Assembly: GCA_033283265.1 (NCBI GenBank)
Contig: JAWMQN010000001.1
Span: 620,001 to 684,000, forward strand
Origin: Mangrovimicrobium sp033283265
GTDB taxonomy: Bacteria > Pseudomonadota > Gammaproteobacteria > Pseudomonadales > Halieaceae
Length of the DNA stretch: 64,000 nt
Direction: 5' to 3'
Position 1 is the first letter of the stretch, and each line of letters begins with the position of its first letter. A model generated the notes under the pieces. The model ran no database searches, was not told the origin of the DNA, and saw nothing but the letters and a program-made list of their open reading frames with translations. A program made the position numbers and the translations under genes. Shown here in pieces: positions 7,604 through 16,091 of the stretch.

Positions 7604-9379
7604 ATGAAGAGAAAACTGCTGATCAACTCAGTCCGCGCCGCCGCGGCTGTCCTCGCCATCGGCGCGGGTTTCCAGGCTGCACACGCTGGTGTCACCGACA
7701 AGGACATCGTCAACGACAGCCTGACGACGGACGACGTCGTGTCCTATGGCCTCGGGCCCCAGGGCCAGCGCTTCAGCCCCTTGAAACAGGTCAACCGGGA
7801 CAACGTCCAGTCACTCGTGCCAATCTGGTCTTTCTCTTTCGGCGGCGAGAAACAACGCGGCCAGGAATCACAGCCACTGGTCAAGGACGGCGTCATGTAC
7901 GTCACCGCTTCCTACTCGCGCATCTTCGCCATCGATACCGCAACCGGCGAGGAACTCTGGCAGTACGATGCCCGCCTGCCGGATGGCATCATGCCCTGCT
8001 GCGACGTCGTCAACCGCGGTGCCGCCCTCTACGACGACCTGGTGATTTTCGGGACCCTCGACGCCAAGCTCGTCGCACTCAACAACAAGACCGGCAAGCC
8101 CGTGTGGCGCAAAACCGTCGGCGACTACCAGGCGGGTTACTCGATGACCGCTGCCCCCCTGGTGGTCAAGGGCATGGTGATCACCGGTGTTTCCGGAGGC
8201 GAGTTCGGGATAGTCGGCAAGGTGGAAGCCCGCGACGCCCGCACTGGCGAGCTGGTCTGGACACGCCCCACCGTTGAAGGGCACATGGGTTACCTGCGCG
8301 GCAAGGAGAACGGCATCACCGGTGGTGAGGCCGGCAGGACCTGGCCCGGCGACCTGTGGAAAACCGGTGGCGCCGCAACCTGGCTGGGCGGCACCTATGA
8401 TCCCGAGGTCGACCTTCTTTTCTTCGGCACGGGTAACCCGGCGCCGTGGAACTCGCACCTGCGGCCGGGGGACAACCTGTACAGTGCATCGCGCCTGGCC
8501 ATCGATCCGGATACCGGCAAAATCGTCTGGCATTTCCAGACCACGCCCCACGACGGCTGGGACTTCGATGGTGTCAACGAACTGGTTTCCTTCAACTACC
8601 AGCAGGGCGGAAAAACTGTCCAGGCTGCCGCCACCGCGGATCGCAACGGCTTCTTCTATGTGCTCAACCGGACCAACGGCGAATTCATTCGCGGGCTGCC
8701 CTTTGTACGCAACATCAACTGGGCGGAAGGCCTGGATAAAAATGGCCGTCCCATCCTCACCCAGGCCAACCGGCCGGGCAAACCGTCCACGGCAGAGGGT
8801 GACGGCAAGGGCGAACAGGTTTTCGCCATACCCTCATTCCTCGGCGGCAAGAACTGGATGCCGATGGGTTACAGCCAGGAAACCGGCCTCTTCTACGTGC
8901 CCTCGAACGAATGGGGCATGGATATCTGGAACGAACCCATCAACTACAAAAAGGGAGCCGCCTACCTCGGTGCCGGCTTTACCATCAAGCCGATCTTCGA
9001 CGACTACATCGGTTCACTGAAGGCGATCGACCCGGTCTCGGGCGAAGTCAAGTGGGAGTACCGAAATCCTGCACCGCTGTGGGGAGGTGTACTCACCACG
9101 GCCGGGAACCTCGTGTTCATGGGTGTTCCCGAGGGCCACTTTATCGCCTTTGACGCTACCACCGGAGAGGTGCTGTACAAGTTCAACACCGGATCGGGCG
9201 TGGTCAGTTCGCCGGTGACCTGGGAGCAGGATGGCGAACAGTACGTCTCGGTCGTCTCCGGTTGGGGCGGCGCGATCCCCCTGTGGGGCGGCGAGGTTGC
9301 CAAGACAGTCAAGAACTTCAACCAGGGCGGAAGTGTCTGGACGTTCAAACTGCCAGCGCAAATGCAGGCGAGCCGGTAA
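7604..9379 (+). CDS. PQQ-dependent alcohol dehydrogenase, lanthanide type (PedH/ExaF-like)
   Basis: 591 residues with a signal peptide ending QAAHA. It is an eight-bladed quinoprotein without a haem domain (type I). Adjacent cysteines C132-C133 (IMPCCDVVNRG) form the vicinal disulfide over PQQ. Metal and catalytic ligands can be placed: E200 (GGEFG), N278 (GTGNPAPWN), D320 and D322 in WDFDGVNE. The second Asp, two after the catalytic Asp, is the mark of lanthanide-dependent enzymes (XoxF, ExaF, PedH); calcium enzymes have Ser or Ala there. It should oxidise alcohols, and perhaps aldehydes, in the periplasm and pass electrons to the cytochrome c encoded upstream. A strong terminator follows. 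Substrate range cannot be read from the sequence. Confidence 0.94.
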   Translation: MKRKLLINSVRAAAAVLAIGAGFQAAHAGVTDKDIVNDSLTTDDVVSYGLGPQGQRFSPLKQVNRDNVQSLVPIWSFSFGGEKQRGQESQPLVKDGVMYVTASYSRIFAIDTATGEELWQYDARLPDGIMPCCDVVNRGAALYDDLVIFGTLDAKLVALNNKTGKPVWRKTVGDYQAGYSMTAAPLVVKGMVITGVSGGEFGIVGKVEARDARTGELVWTRPTVEGHMGYLRGKENGITGGEAGRTWPGDLWKTGGAATWLGGTYDPEVDLLFFGTGNPAPWNSHLRPGDNLYSASRLAIDPDTGKIVWHFQTTPHDGWDFDGVNELVSFNYQQGGKTVQAAATADRNGFFYVLNRTNGEFIRGLPFVRNINWAEGLDKNGRPILTQANRPGKPSTAEGDGKGEQVFAIPSFLGGKNWMPMGYSQETGLFYVPSNEWGMDIWNEPINYKKGAAYLGAGFTIKPIFDDYIGSLKAIDPVSGEVKWEYRNPAPLWGGVLTTAGNLVFMGVPEGHFIAFDATTGEVLYKFNTGSGVVSSPVTWEQDGEQYVSVVSGWGGAIPLWGGEVAKTVKNFNQGGSVWTFKLPAQMQASR

Positions 9380-9400
9380 GCCCGGCACGTCCAGGCCTTG

Positions 9401-9434
9401 CCCCGCACTCCCGGTGAGTGCGGGGATTTTTTTT
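9401..9434 (+). terminator. Rho-independent terminator after the alcohol dehydrogenase
   Basis: A perfect 10-bp stem, CCCCGCACTC / GAGTGCGGGG, with a 5-base loop is followed by A and eight T. It begins 21 bases after the stop codon. Confidence 0.93.
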
Positions 9435-9523
9435 GGGCTCGTGGAAAGCAGTCTCAAGACCGGATTCTGCGGCCCCGACCATAAAACCGCTTGTGCCGCG
9501 CCGTACCCCCTTGCGCAAAACCC

Positions 9524-12500
9524 TCAGGGCACCGGCCACGCCGACGCCTGGTGCGAGCCAAGCGCCAGTTCGCGCAAGCGTTCGACCACCGGCTTGATGA
9601 AACCGCGCATGCGCACGTAGCGCATCATGTGGGTCTGTTCGGGATGGACCAGTTGCAGCGAGAGCACCAGTTCGCTGCCGAAGTCGTCGCCGTCGTGGGC
9701 CTTGCCGTAGATACCGGTGAGTACGTGCAGTTCCGAGTAGTCGCCGAGATCGGCGCGGAAGGCCTTCGCGCCAAGCTTGGTCAGGGCCTTTTTGGTCTTC
9801 AGGTCGACGACCTTGAAGCCGAGTGCCGCCTGCTCGAACTCCTCCTGGGACAGCGATCGGGAATCGAATACATCGAGTGGCTGGAAGCGCAGGTCGAGGG
9901 TCACCTGGTGGCGCGCATTGTCGCTCGATTTCCAGTTCACGCTGCTCAGCACTTCCGGCAGCCAGTCCTGCGCGCGCACGCTTGCGCCGGAGGACTCGAG
10001 CATTTTTGCCGCGGCCTGGGCGTCCAGCACCACACTCGCCTCGGGCAGGCTGAGCAGGTAGGGTTCGCCGGCGGCCATCTCCTCCGCCGCGTCCACCCGC
10101 TTAGGCTTGAAGGCGAGCGCAGCTAGGGTAGCGGCCGAGGCCCGCTCGCCGGTACAGGCCAGTGCGACAGGCGCGCACTGGGCCTGGCAAGCCTGCTCCA
10201 GTTCACTCATCGCGTTACAGCTGCAGTAGCAGCCGAGCTGCCCACCGGCGGATGCGCCCTGCCCCGCCGACTTGCTGGCCAGGGTCTCGCCGCTTTCCAG
10301 GTTTACCCCGGGGAAAAACCCGCCGACATCCGCCGTCACCGCCTCCCCAGCGCCCTCCTGCCCCGCCTCGCGGGGAATGCGCTCGTCGAGGGCCCAGGGG
10401 GCGACGATCTGGAAGCGCCCGCTGATCTGCTCGCGCACGGGCAGGGCCTCGTCCTCGCCGAGGTTTTCCGCGTCGGCGGGGTCGACCAGCGCCGCGGAGA
10501 AGGTGCCCTGCATCAGGTCGGGAGTGAACTGCTCGATGCTCACCGATCCCGAGAGCGGGAACACCCGCCCGGGCCCGGGCTGCAGGTCGCCCGGTCCGAT
10601 GGCGACGAAGCTGCCGCCGCCAGCCTTGCTGACGCTGATCTCCGCATTGTTGAAGCGGCCGCTGTAGCCGTAGTCGATCAGCGGTATGGTGATATGGACC
10701 TCGGCGCCGTCGACCGCAGCCATTTTCTCGTAGGCTTCCCTTTGCCGCCGGCTGGCCTCCAGCGCACCGACCTCGGCAATACCCGAGAGCATGCTCATAT
10801 ACTGGCCGAAGACGCCGCCGCGACCGGTTGACTGCATGGTGCTGCCGATCAGGCCGGGCATGACCGAGAGCGTGACGCTGGTCGTCGGGCCGCAGGAGGT
10901 GGTGACAAAGGCTTCCTTGCAGGGCGGCTTGCGACCCTCGGAGCGCACGGTGGAACCGTGGGCGAGGTTCGGGTTCATGTCGTCGAGCCCCGCGTCGATG
11001 TCTGCGCCGACGCGCTGCATCTGCGTAGCAGTGGTGACCAACTCGCCGCCCTGCGCCCCGGACTTGCCAGTAGCAGGCTGCGGCTTCGTGGGCCCCGCTG
11101 CCGTGGCCTGTTCCGGCAGCATGCTGTGCTTGAAGGCCGCGGTGGACAGTTCGAGATCGCCCTCGAGGTAGACACTGGCCTCGGGAGCGCTGGCCACGTT
11201 GCTGAATATCAACAGCGGCAGGGCCTGACCGGGCAGGGGAATTTCACTGAAGTTGAGAATCCAGGAACCGCTCTCGCGACTGGCGTAGGACTTGATCCAG
11301 GGTTTGCTCACCACCTGCCCCCCCGCCGTGCCGACGCTGACCGCGCGCAGCTGTGTCTTGTCCGGGCCGTCGAAGGTCACGCTCACATCCACCGGCTTGT
11401 TGTAGCCGAGATCGAGGCGGATACAGTTGGCGGCGTTGGGCGCTATGCCCAGCCTGCCCCTGTACACGGCCTGCGTACCCGAAAGTTTCACCACGGGGCA
11501 TTGGTCCATGGGAAACACCATACCCAGCCACTTGTCCTGGACGTCCATGGGGAAACCCGCCTTCGGGTTGATGCGCGCGGGCACATAGCTGGCGAAAGTG
11601 GTGATGAAGTTGGGATAGATCCGCGACAGGCCGGTTTTGAAATCCGGGTGCAGGCGCAACATGCTCTCTATCCACTGGTACTCGGCGACTTCACCGGGAC
11701 GCCCCGGCAGCTCACTGTTGAAAAAGTCCTGTAGATAGCGGTAGTCAGGCTTCACGCTCAGGGTGCCCGCTGCGCCGGCGGTGGCAACGTATTCGCCGAG
11801 GTAGCGCCAGAACGACGAGGCGCCATAGCTGGGATTCCGCTCGTAGAATGCGGCCAGTGACTCATCACTGTTGTCGGGTATCCACAGGCTGAAATCATAG
11901 GCCCGGCGCCCCCAGCGGTCGCGCATCCACACACCGATCCGGTGGGGGTAGTTTTTCCGCACGCTGGACCAGGCCGCCAGGTCGGCGCCGAGGGCCTGGG
12001 CCGTACCCTCGACGATCCAGTCGCCGAGGTAGCAGTTGTCACGGAACAGGGGGTAACTCTTCTGCACCGCGTGGAATAGTTCGTGGGGCAGGTCCTGGTA
12101 GGCCTTGTCGGTCAGCTTGCCCTGCTGGAGAATGCCGCCGGCATTGAGCAGGATGACCGGCCGCTTGCCGCCGCCGCAGGGCGCCGAGTACTTCGCGATA
12201 TCACCCACCAGCTTGCCCTCCTTGTCGCGCATGTCGAAGAGATACAGGCGGTAGGCCCTGGTCCCGTCCTCCCGGGTGATGATCGGCTCCAGCAAAGGCG
12301 CGCGAAATCCCTGCGCCTCGAGTGTCCGGGCCACCTCGCCCATGTGCCGCTCGATCTCGTCGAGGGTGGAGCGGGTAACGGGATTGATCAGCTCGGCGCT
12401 GAAGTCCGGGTCGGTCAACCGGTAGTCATCCAGCGTGCGGATCAGGTCGTTGAGGAGTGAGTTGCTGGTTGTCGTCCTGTCGCCGATAAAGACTTCGAAC

Positions 12501-12619
12501 TCGGTGGTCGGCCAGGGCTCAGCCGCGAGCGCCCTGCTGCCGAGTAGTGAAATGCACAGAAGCGCGGAGAAAAAACAGCAAATAATGAACCCCTGCCGGG
12601 CGGCAGACTGTGTTGGCAT
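9524..12619 (-). CDS. Large secreted protein with gluzincin-like metalloprotease motif
   Basis: 1031 residues with a signal peptide (hydrophobic FIICCFFSALLCISLLGSRA, then LAAEP). HELFH at residues 179-183, followed 21 residues later by Glu204 in WIVEGTAQ, is the zinc-binding layout of gluzincin peptidases. The rest has no repeat or domain I can name: a beta-rich middle, then a cysteine cluster CYCSCNAMSELEQACQAQC near residue 810 and a C-terminal domain rich in Lys and Leu. It stands alone, with opposite-strand neighbours on its 3' side. It may be an extracellular or periplasmic protease. The peptidase call rests only on the motif and its spacing, and the size is far above a simple gluzincin domain. 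Confidence 0.8.
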   Translation of the reverse strand: MPTQSAARQGFIICCFFSALLCISLLGSRALAAEPWPTTEFEVFIGDRTTTSNSLLNDLIRTLDDYRLTDPDFSAELINPVTRSTLDEIERHMGEVARTLEAQGFRAPLLEPIITREDGTRAYRLYLFDMRDKEGKLVGDIAKYSAPCGGGKRPVILLNAGGILQQGKLTDKAYQDLPHELFHAVQKSYPLFRDNCYLGDWIVEGTAQALGADLAAWSSVRKNYPHRIGVWMRDRWGRRAYDFSLWIPDNSDESLAAFYERNPSYGASSFWRYLGEYVATAGAAGTLSVKPDYRYLQDFFNSELPGRPGEVAEYQWIESMLRLHPDFKTGLSRIYPNFITTFASYVPARINPKAGFPMDVQDKWLGMVFPMDQCPVVKLSGTQAVYRGRLGIAPNAANCIRLDLGYNKPVDVSVTFDGPDKTQLRAVSVGTAGGQVVSKPWIKSYASRESGSWILNFSEIPLPGQALPLLIFSNVASAPEASVYLEGDLELSTAAFKHSMLPEQATAAGPTKPQPATGKSGAQGGELVTTATQMQRVGADIDAGLDDMNPNLAHGSTVRSEGRKPPCKEAFVTTSCGPTTSVTLSVMPGLIGSTMQSTGRGGVFGQYMSMLSGIAEVGALEASRRQREAYEKMAAVDGAEVHITIPLIDYGYSGRFNNAEISVSKAGGGSFVAIGPGDLQPGPGRVFPLSGSVSIEQFTPDLMQGTFSAALVDPADAENLGEDEALPVREQISGRFQIVAPWALDERIPREAGQEGAGEAVTADVGGFFPGVNLESGETLASKSAGQGASAGGQLGCYCSCNAMSELEQACQAQCAPVALACTGERASAATLAALAFKPKRVDAAEEMAAGEPYLLSLPEASVVLDAQAAAKMLESSGASVRAQDWLPEVLSSVNWKSSDNARHQVTLDLRFQPLDVFDSRSLSQEEFEQAALGFKVVDLKTKKALTKLGAKAFRADLGDYSELHVLTGIYGKAHDGDDFGSELVLSLQLVHPEQTHMMRYVRMRGFIKPVVERLRELALGSHQASAWPVP

Positions 12620-12750
12620 GCCCAGGTAACCCCCACGTTGGAATCACTCGAGTATAGACGCCAGCGTTACACGCTGCCGGGCGCGGCACGCGCTCGCCAG
12701 GAGGTAGGCGCAGCGGGCAGCAACAGGCCGCCCGCGCAAGTGCGGGCACT

Positions 12751-12773
12751 AAAAAGCCCGCAGATGCGGGCTT
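12751..12773 (-). terminator. Rho-independent terminator (minus strand)
   Basis: AAGCCCGC AGAT GCGGGCTT forms an 8-bp stem. Read on the minus strand it ends in GCGGGCTTTTT, 28 bases after the stop of the 96-residue secreted protein. Confidence 0.85.
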
Positions 12774-12801
12774 ACTAGCGTTTGCCTGCAATGAATCACA
12801 G

Positions 12802-13092
12802 TTACATCAGTGACTCGATAAATTCACAGGTAGCCTGCAGGTTACCCGGCGAGACGACATTGGCCAGCCCCTTCCTGGGCTCGTCCGCCGTGCCCGGGCC
12901 ATGGCCATCACCAGTCGGGTCGGCGGAGTGCTGACCCTGGTTGTAGGTCTCGTCTTCCTGGATCGCCTTCATAGTCAGGGTCCCCCAGTTGCATTCGACG
13001 CTCATCGATTGCACGGGTGGGTCGGCCTGGACCGTGGATGCAAAAACTCCCGCGGCAGCGAGAAGCAGGATTTTGTGTTTAAAGTGATTCAT
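12802..13092 (-). CDS. Small secreted protein of unknown function
   Basis: 96 residues from the ATG at 13092; GGAGAG lies 4 bases upstream, whereas an ATG four codons earlier has no usable site. A clear signal peptide (HKILLLAAAGVFASTVQA) is followed by a mature part of about 72 residues with two Cys (VECNWG and ATCEF), which could form one disulfide, and a His/Asp/Gly-rich middle (DPTGDGHGPGTADEP). No family is recognised. It is read divergently from the winged-helix regulator and ends at its own terminator, so it is a single-gene unit. Confidence 0.75.
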   Translation of the reverse strand: MNHFKHKILLLAAAGVFASTVQADPPVQSMSVECNWGTLTMKAIQEDETYNQGQHSADPTGDGHGPGTADEPRKGLANVVSPGNLQATCEFIESLM

Positions 13093-13379
13093 AGAACTCT
13101 CCATTTCCTTGATTTATCCGTGTGTTGTACGCGTTCGCTTCGCGCACAACAGACCTAAAGGTAGAACAGATTTATTGCGCCAAAGACAATAAAAATGAAT
13201 TTTCTGCGCTTTTTGTCCCGGGATATTTACACATTTCCCCTTAATTTCATGTGCTAAAGACTAGCTAGCGTTATCGAAAGGCGGTTTACGACGAACACTT
13301 GCTCTTCGCAAAATCTGTGCTTATCTCATTACAGTGCAGACTCGTACATGCATCCGCCCGGAGATATCAGGAGGGGATC

Positions 13380-13847
13380 ATGAGCATCGCCACAGAACAA
13401 CCGCCCGGAGGAACCATTCACGTAGTCCAAAGCCTTGACCGGCGCGCCAACAGGCAGGACCGACGCACCCGGGCCTGCGGGCGTCGCGCCTCCGACCTTC
13501 CCCGCTGTGCAACCTCACGCCGCCAGTGCGGCACGCCGCCCCGACGCATGGGCCCCTACAGGCTGGACGAGCACAAGAAGGAAGTTTTCTATAACAATGT
13601 CCAGGTCAGCCTGACGCGCAAGGAGTATGAACTCTTCTACCTGATCTTCAGCAATCCCGGGCGGGTGTTCTCCACCCACCAGATTGCCGGGATGCTCTGG
13701 CAGGGAAAGCCCGAGGTCTACCTGGACGCCAAGGAGCGGGAGATCAAGCAACTGGTCTACACCATCCGCAAAAAGCTGAAAAAGATTTCCAGCGGCTCCG
13801 AACAGATCGAAAACATACGCGGATTCGGCTACCGATTGCGCCAATAG
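13380..13847 (+). CDS. Orphan OmpR-type winged-helix DNA-binding protein
   Basis: 155 residues from ATG with GGAGGGG about 5 bases upstream. Residues 60-155 form a complete OmpR/PhoB effector domain (GPYRLDEHKKEVFYNN, VSLTRKEYELFYLIFSNPGR, IRGFGYRLRQ). In place of a receiver domain there is a 58-residue N-terminal tail rich in Arg and Cys (QDRRTRACGRRASDLPRC), which looks disordered and could bind metal or nucleic acid. With no phospho-acceptor, control must come from expression, another partner or the tail. The neighbour read divergently is a small secreted protein, a possible target. Functional assignment beyond DNA binding is open. Confidence 0.85.
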   Translation: MSIATEQPPGGTIHVVQSLDRRANRQDRRTRACGRRASDLPRCATSRRQCGTPPRRMGPYRLDEHKKEVFYNNVQVSLTRKEYELFYLIFSNPGRVFSTHQIAGMLWQGKPEVYLDAKEREIKQLVYTIRKKLKKISSGSEQIENIRGFGYRLRQ

Positions 13848-14196
13848 CGGTGCAAATCAGCCCTCAACGAGAAGAAATTCAAGCGGCAATTTTTTCATAA
13901 ACGCCTGAAATCAATACTAATTATTCAACGTTATAAGGCGAATGTGTTTTTGTCTGTTACAGTGACTGCGTCTTCCGGCCACTGGCGGCGCTGAATCCAG
14001 CGAACGCGGCGAAGACCCGCCGACCTACTCGGGTTGGTGTCAGGATGGCGACAGACTTCTGCAATGGATCGTGCTCAGTAAGCATCAAGTGGCCTGCGGT
14101 TTACGGGCGATTTCCCGTAACCATGATTATTAACGGGGCCGCGCAATTCGAAAAATATCGACTGCGCGATCGGGACGAACCACAAAGGGGACGACC
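13848..14196. other. Gene-free spacer, AT-rich in its first half
   Basis: 349 bp. The segment 13875-13960 is clearly A+T-rich compared with the flanks and is the likely promoter zone for the following protease gene. AAAGGGG at 14186-14192 is that gene's ribosome binding site. I see no gene or strong hairpin. Confidence 0.5.
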
Positions 14197-15996
14197 ATGT
14201 TACCTGCATTTGACGCCATGCGGCGCCGGGCATCGCTTTGCCCGCGTTCCGCGACGGCAGCCTGCGCCCTCGCGTTGGCATCTTTACTATCAAGTACTGC
14301 GCAACCCACAGTCGCCGCGACTGCGCAAGACAATCCCACCATCGGCGAGCAGCGCATGCTGGTCGCGGTGATCGACTTCGAGGACAACGCCGGCACTTCG
14401 TCGTTTACAGTCCAGCAGGTTGAACAGCGGGTATTCGGCACCATCGCCGACTTCTACGACGAAGCCTCCTACGGTAAGGCCTGGATCACCGGCGACGTGG
14501 TTGGGCGGTTGACACTGCCCATGCCGAGCACCTGCGACACCGGCGAAATTCGCGCCGCCGCCGATGCCGCGGCGGAAGCACAAGGATACAACCTGTCGGA
14601 CTACGGCCGCTTCGTCTACGTTTTCGAATCCGCGGTGGCCTGTGGCTGGGCGGGCTATTCCACGATAACCGCCTATCCCTCCGCATCGTTTATCTACGGC
14701 TTCCAGGATGCGGATATTTTTGCCCACGAGATCGGCCACGGCTTCGGCCTGCATCACGCCAACATCGTGCGCTGCAGTGACGGTGTACAGGAAGGCGACT
14801 GCAAATACACCACGGGAGAGCGCTTCGACGTGATGGGTGGTTCCGCGGAGACCACCGAGCCGAAGCATTTCAGCGCGCCCAACAAGGAGCGCCTGGGCTG
14901 GCTCGATGCGGAGCAGGTGCAGACGGTGACCCAGTCCGGCACCTACCTGATCGAGCCGATTGAACTAGCCGATGGCGCGCATCCGAAGACCCTGAAAATA
15001 TTGAAGGAAGTCGACGCCGCAACCGGCATACCCTACTGGTACTACATCGAGTACCGCCAGCCGATCGGCTTCGACGGCCAACTCGCGGATTACCCCAATG
15101 TGATGAACGGCATACTCATGCGCTACGCCGTGGCACCGGAGGATATGTACACTTACCTGGGGGAGACACTGCGCTCCACCCGCCTGCTCGACCTGACCCC
15201 CAACAGCGCCTACCTGCTGTCCGAAAACCTCTCGGACCCCGCACTTGAGGTTGGCCAGAGCTACACCGATCCCGCTTCCGGTGTCACTGTAACGACGCTG
15301 TGGGCCGATGGCACCACCGCGGGCGTGCAGATCGATTTCGCCGCTGGCGCGTGCGTACCCTCCGCCCCGGGCCTGAGTGTGAGCAACCCCAGTGCGTCTG
15401 CCGTCGCCGGTACGGCCGTAACTTACAGCCTCAGCGTGCAGAACCTGTCCAGCGCGAACTGTGCGGACGCGACCTTTGGTATAGACATGGCCGTTCCGGC
15501 TGGCTGGCAGAGCACCGCCAACCCCCTGAATCTGATGCTCGCCCCGGGCGCCAGCGCGACCGTTGCACTCAGCGTTAGCTCGGCTGTTGATGCTGCCGGT
15601 GGGGATTATGCCCTCGCAGTGTCGGCTGCAGCGCTCGAGTCACCGGAGCTCTCCGCCTCGACCAGTCTGCTGTACAGCGTGACTGAAGCCCCCACCAACA
15701 GCGCCCCGCTCGCCCAGGATGACGCCGCCATGGTCGCCAGGGGCGGGACGGTACGTATTCCCGTACTGGCGAATGACAGCGATCCCGATGGCGATATCCT
15801 GCGCGTGGTGTCGGTCGGCCAGGCCGATGGTGGAACAGTCAGCCTGAACGCTGATGGCAGTCTCACCTTCCGCTCCGATGCGGACCAGAAACGGCGCGCC
15901 ACCTTCAATTATGTCGTCAGCGACGGCATCGCCCAGGCCTCGGCCTCGGTTGCGGTGGACCTGGAAAAAGGCAAGGGCGGCGGCAAGGGCCGCTGA
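14197..15996 (+). CDS. Secreted metzincin-like metalloprotease with C-terminal Ig-like domains
   Basis: 599 residues. Signal peptide at residues 1-45. The catalytic site HEIGHGFGLHH (residues 177-187) gives the full HExxHxxGxxH zinc motif, with a Met-turn candidate in RFDVMGG, as in M6/metzincin-type peptidases. Residues 390-490 form an NEW3/CARDB-like beta domain (SVQNLSSANCADATFGIDMA), and about 500-590 a cadherin-like domain of the tandem Ig type (DDAAMVARGGTVRIPVLAND, SDPDGD). The C-terminus is GKGGGKGR. Probably exported through the general pathway. The end is followed by a terminator that serves the opposite strand. The substrate is unknown. Confidence 0.87.
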   Translation: MLPAFDAMRRRASLCPRSATAACALALASLLSSTAQPTVAATAQDNPTIGEQRMLVAVIDFEDNAGTSSFTVQQVEQRVFGTIADFYDEASYGKAWITGDVVGRLTLPMPSTCDTGEIRAAADAAAEAQGYNLSDYGRFVYVFESAVACGWAGYSTITAYPSASFIYGFQDADIFAHEIGHGFGLHHANIVRCSDGVQEGDCKYTTGERFDVMGGSAETTEPKHFSAPNKERLGWLDAEQVQTVTQSGTYLIEPIELADGAHPKTLKILKEVDAATGIPYWYYIEYRQPIGFDGQLADYPNVMNGILMRYAVAPEDMYTYLGETLRSTRLLDLTPNSAYLLSENLSDPALEVGQSYTDPASGVTVTTLWADGTTAGVQIDFAAGACVPSAPGLSVSNPSASAVAGTAVTYSLSVQNLSSANCADATFGIDMAVPAGWQSTANPLNLMLAPGASATVALSVSSAVDAAGGDYALAVSAAALESPELSASTSLLYSVTEAPTNSAPLAQDDAAMVARGGTVRIPVLANDSDPDGDILRVVSVGQADGGTVSLNADGSLTFRSDADQKRRATFNYVVSDGIAQASASVAVDLEKGKGGGKGR

Positions 15997-16030
15997 GGCC
16001 TCGGCTACCCGCGAGCCCTTTCGGGCAAAT

Positions 16031-16062
16031 AAAAAAACTCCGTCGCCGAAGCGACGGAGTTT
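16031..16062 (-). terminator. Strong terminator between convergent genes
   Basis: A 12-bp perfect stem AAACTCCGTCGC / GCGACGGAGTTT with a CGAA loop. On the minus strand it runs into seven T, so it terminates the cysteine-rich protein gene; on the plus strand only three T follow. Confidence 0.9.
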
Positions 16063-16091
16063 GCTTGGGGAACAACTGGCCGCGTTGCTAC

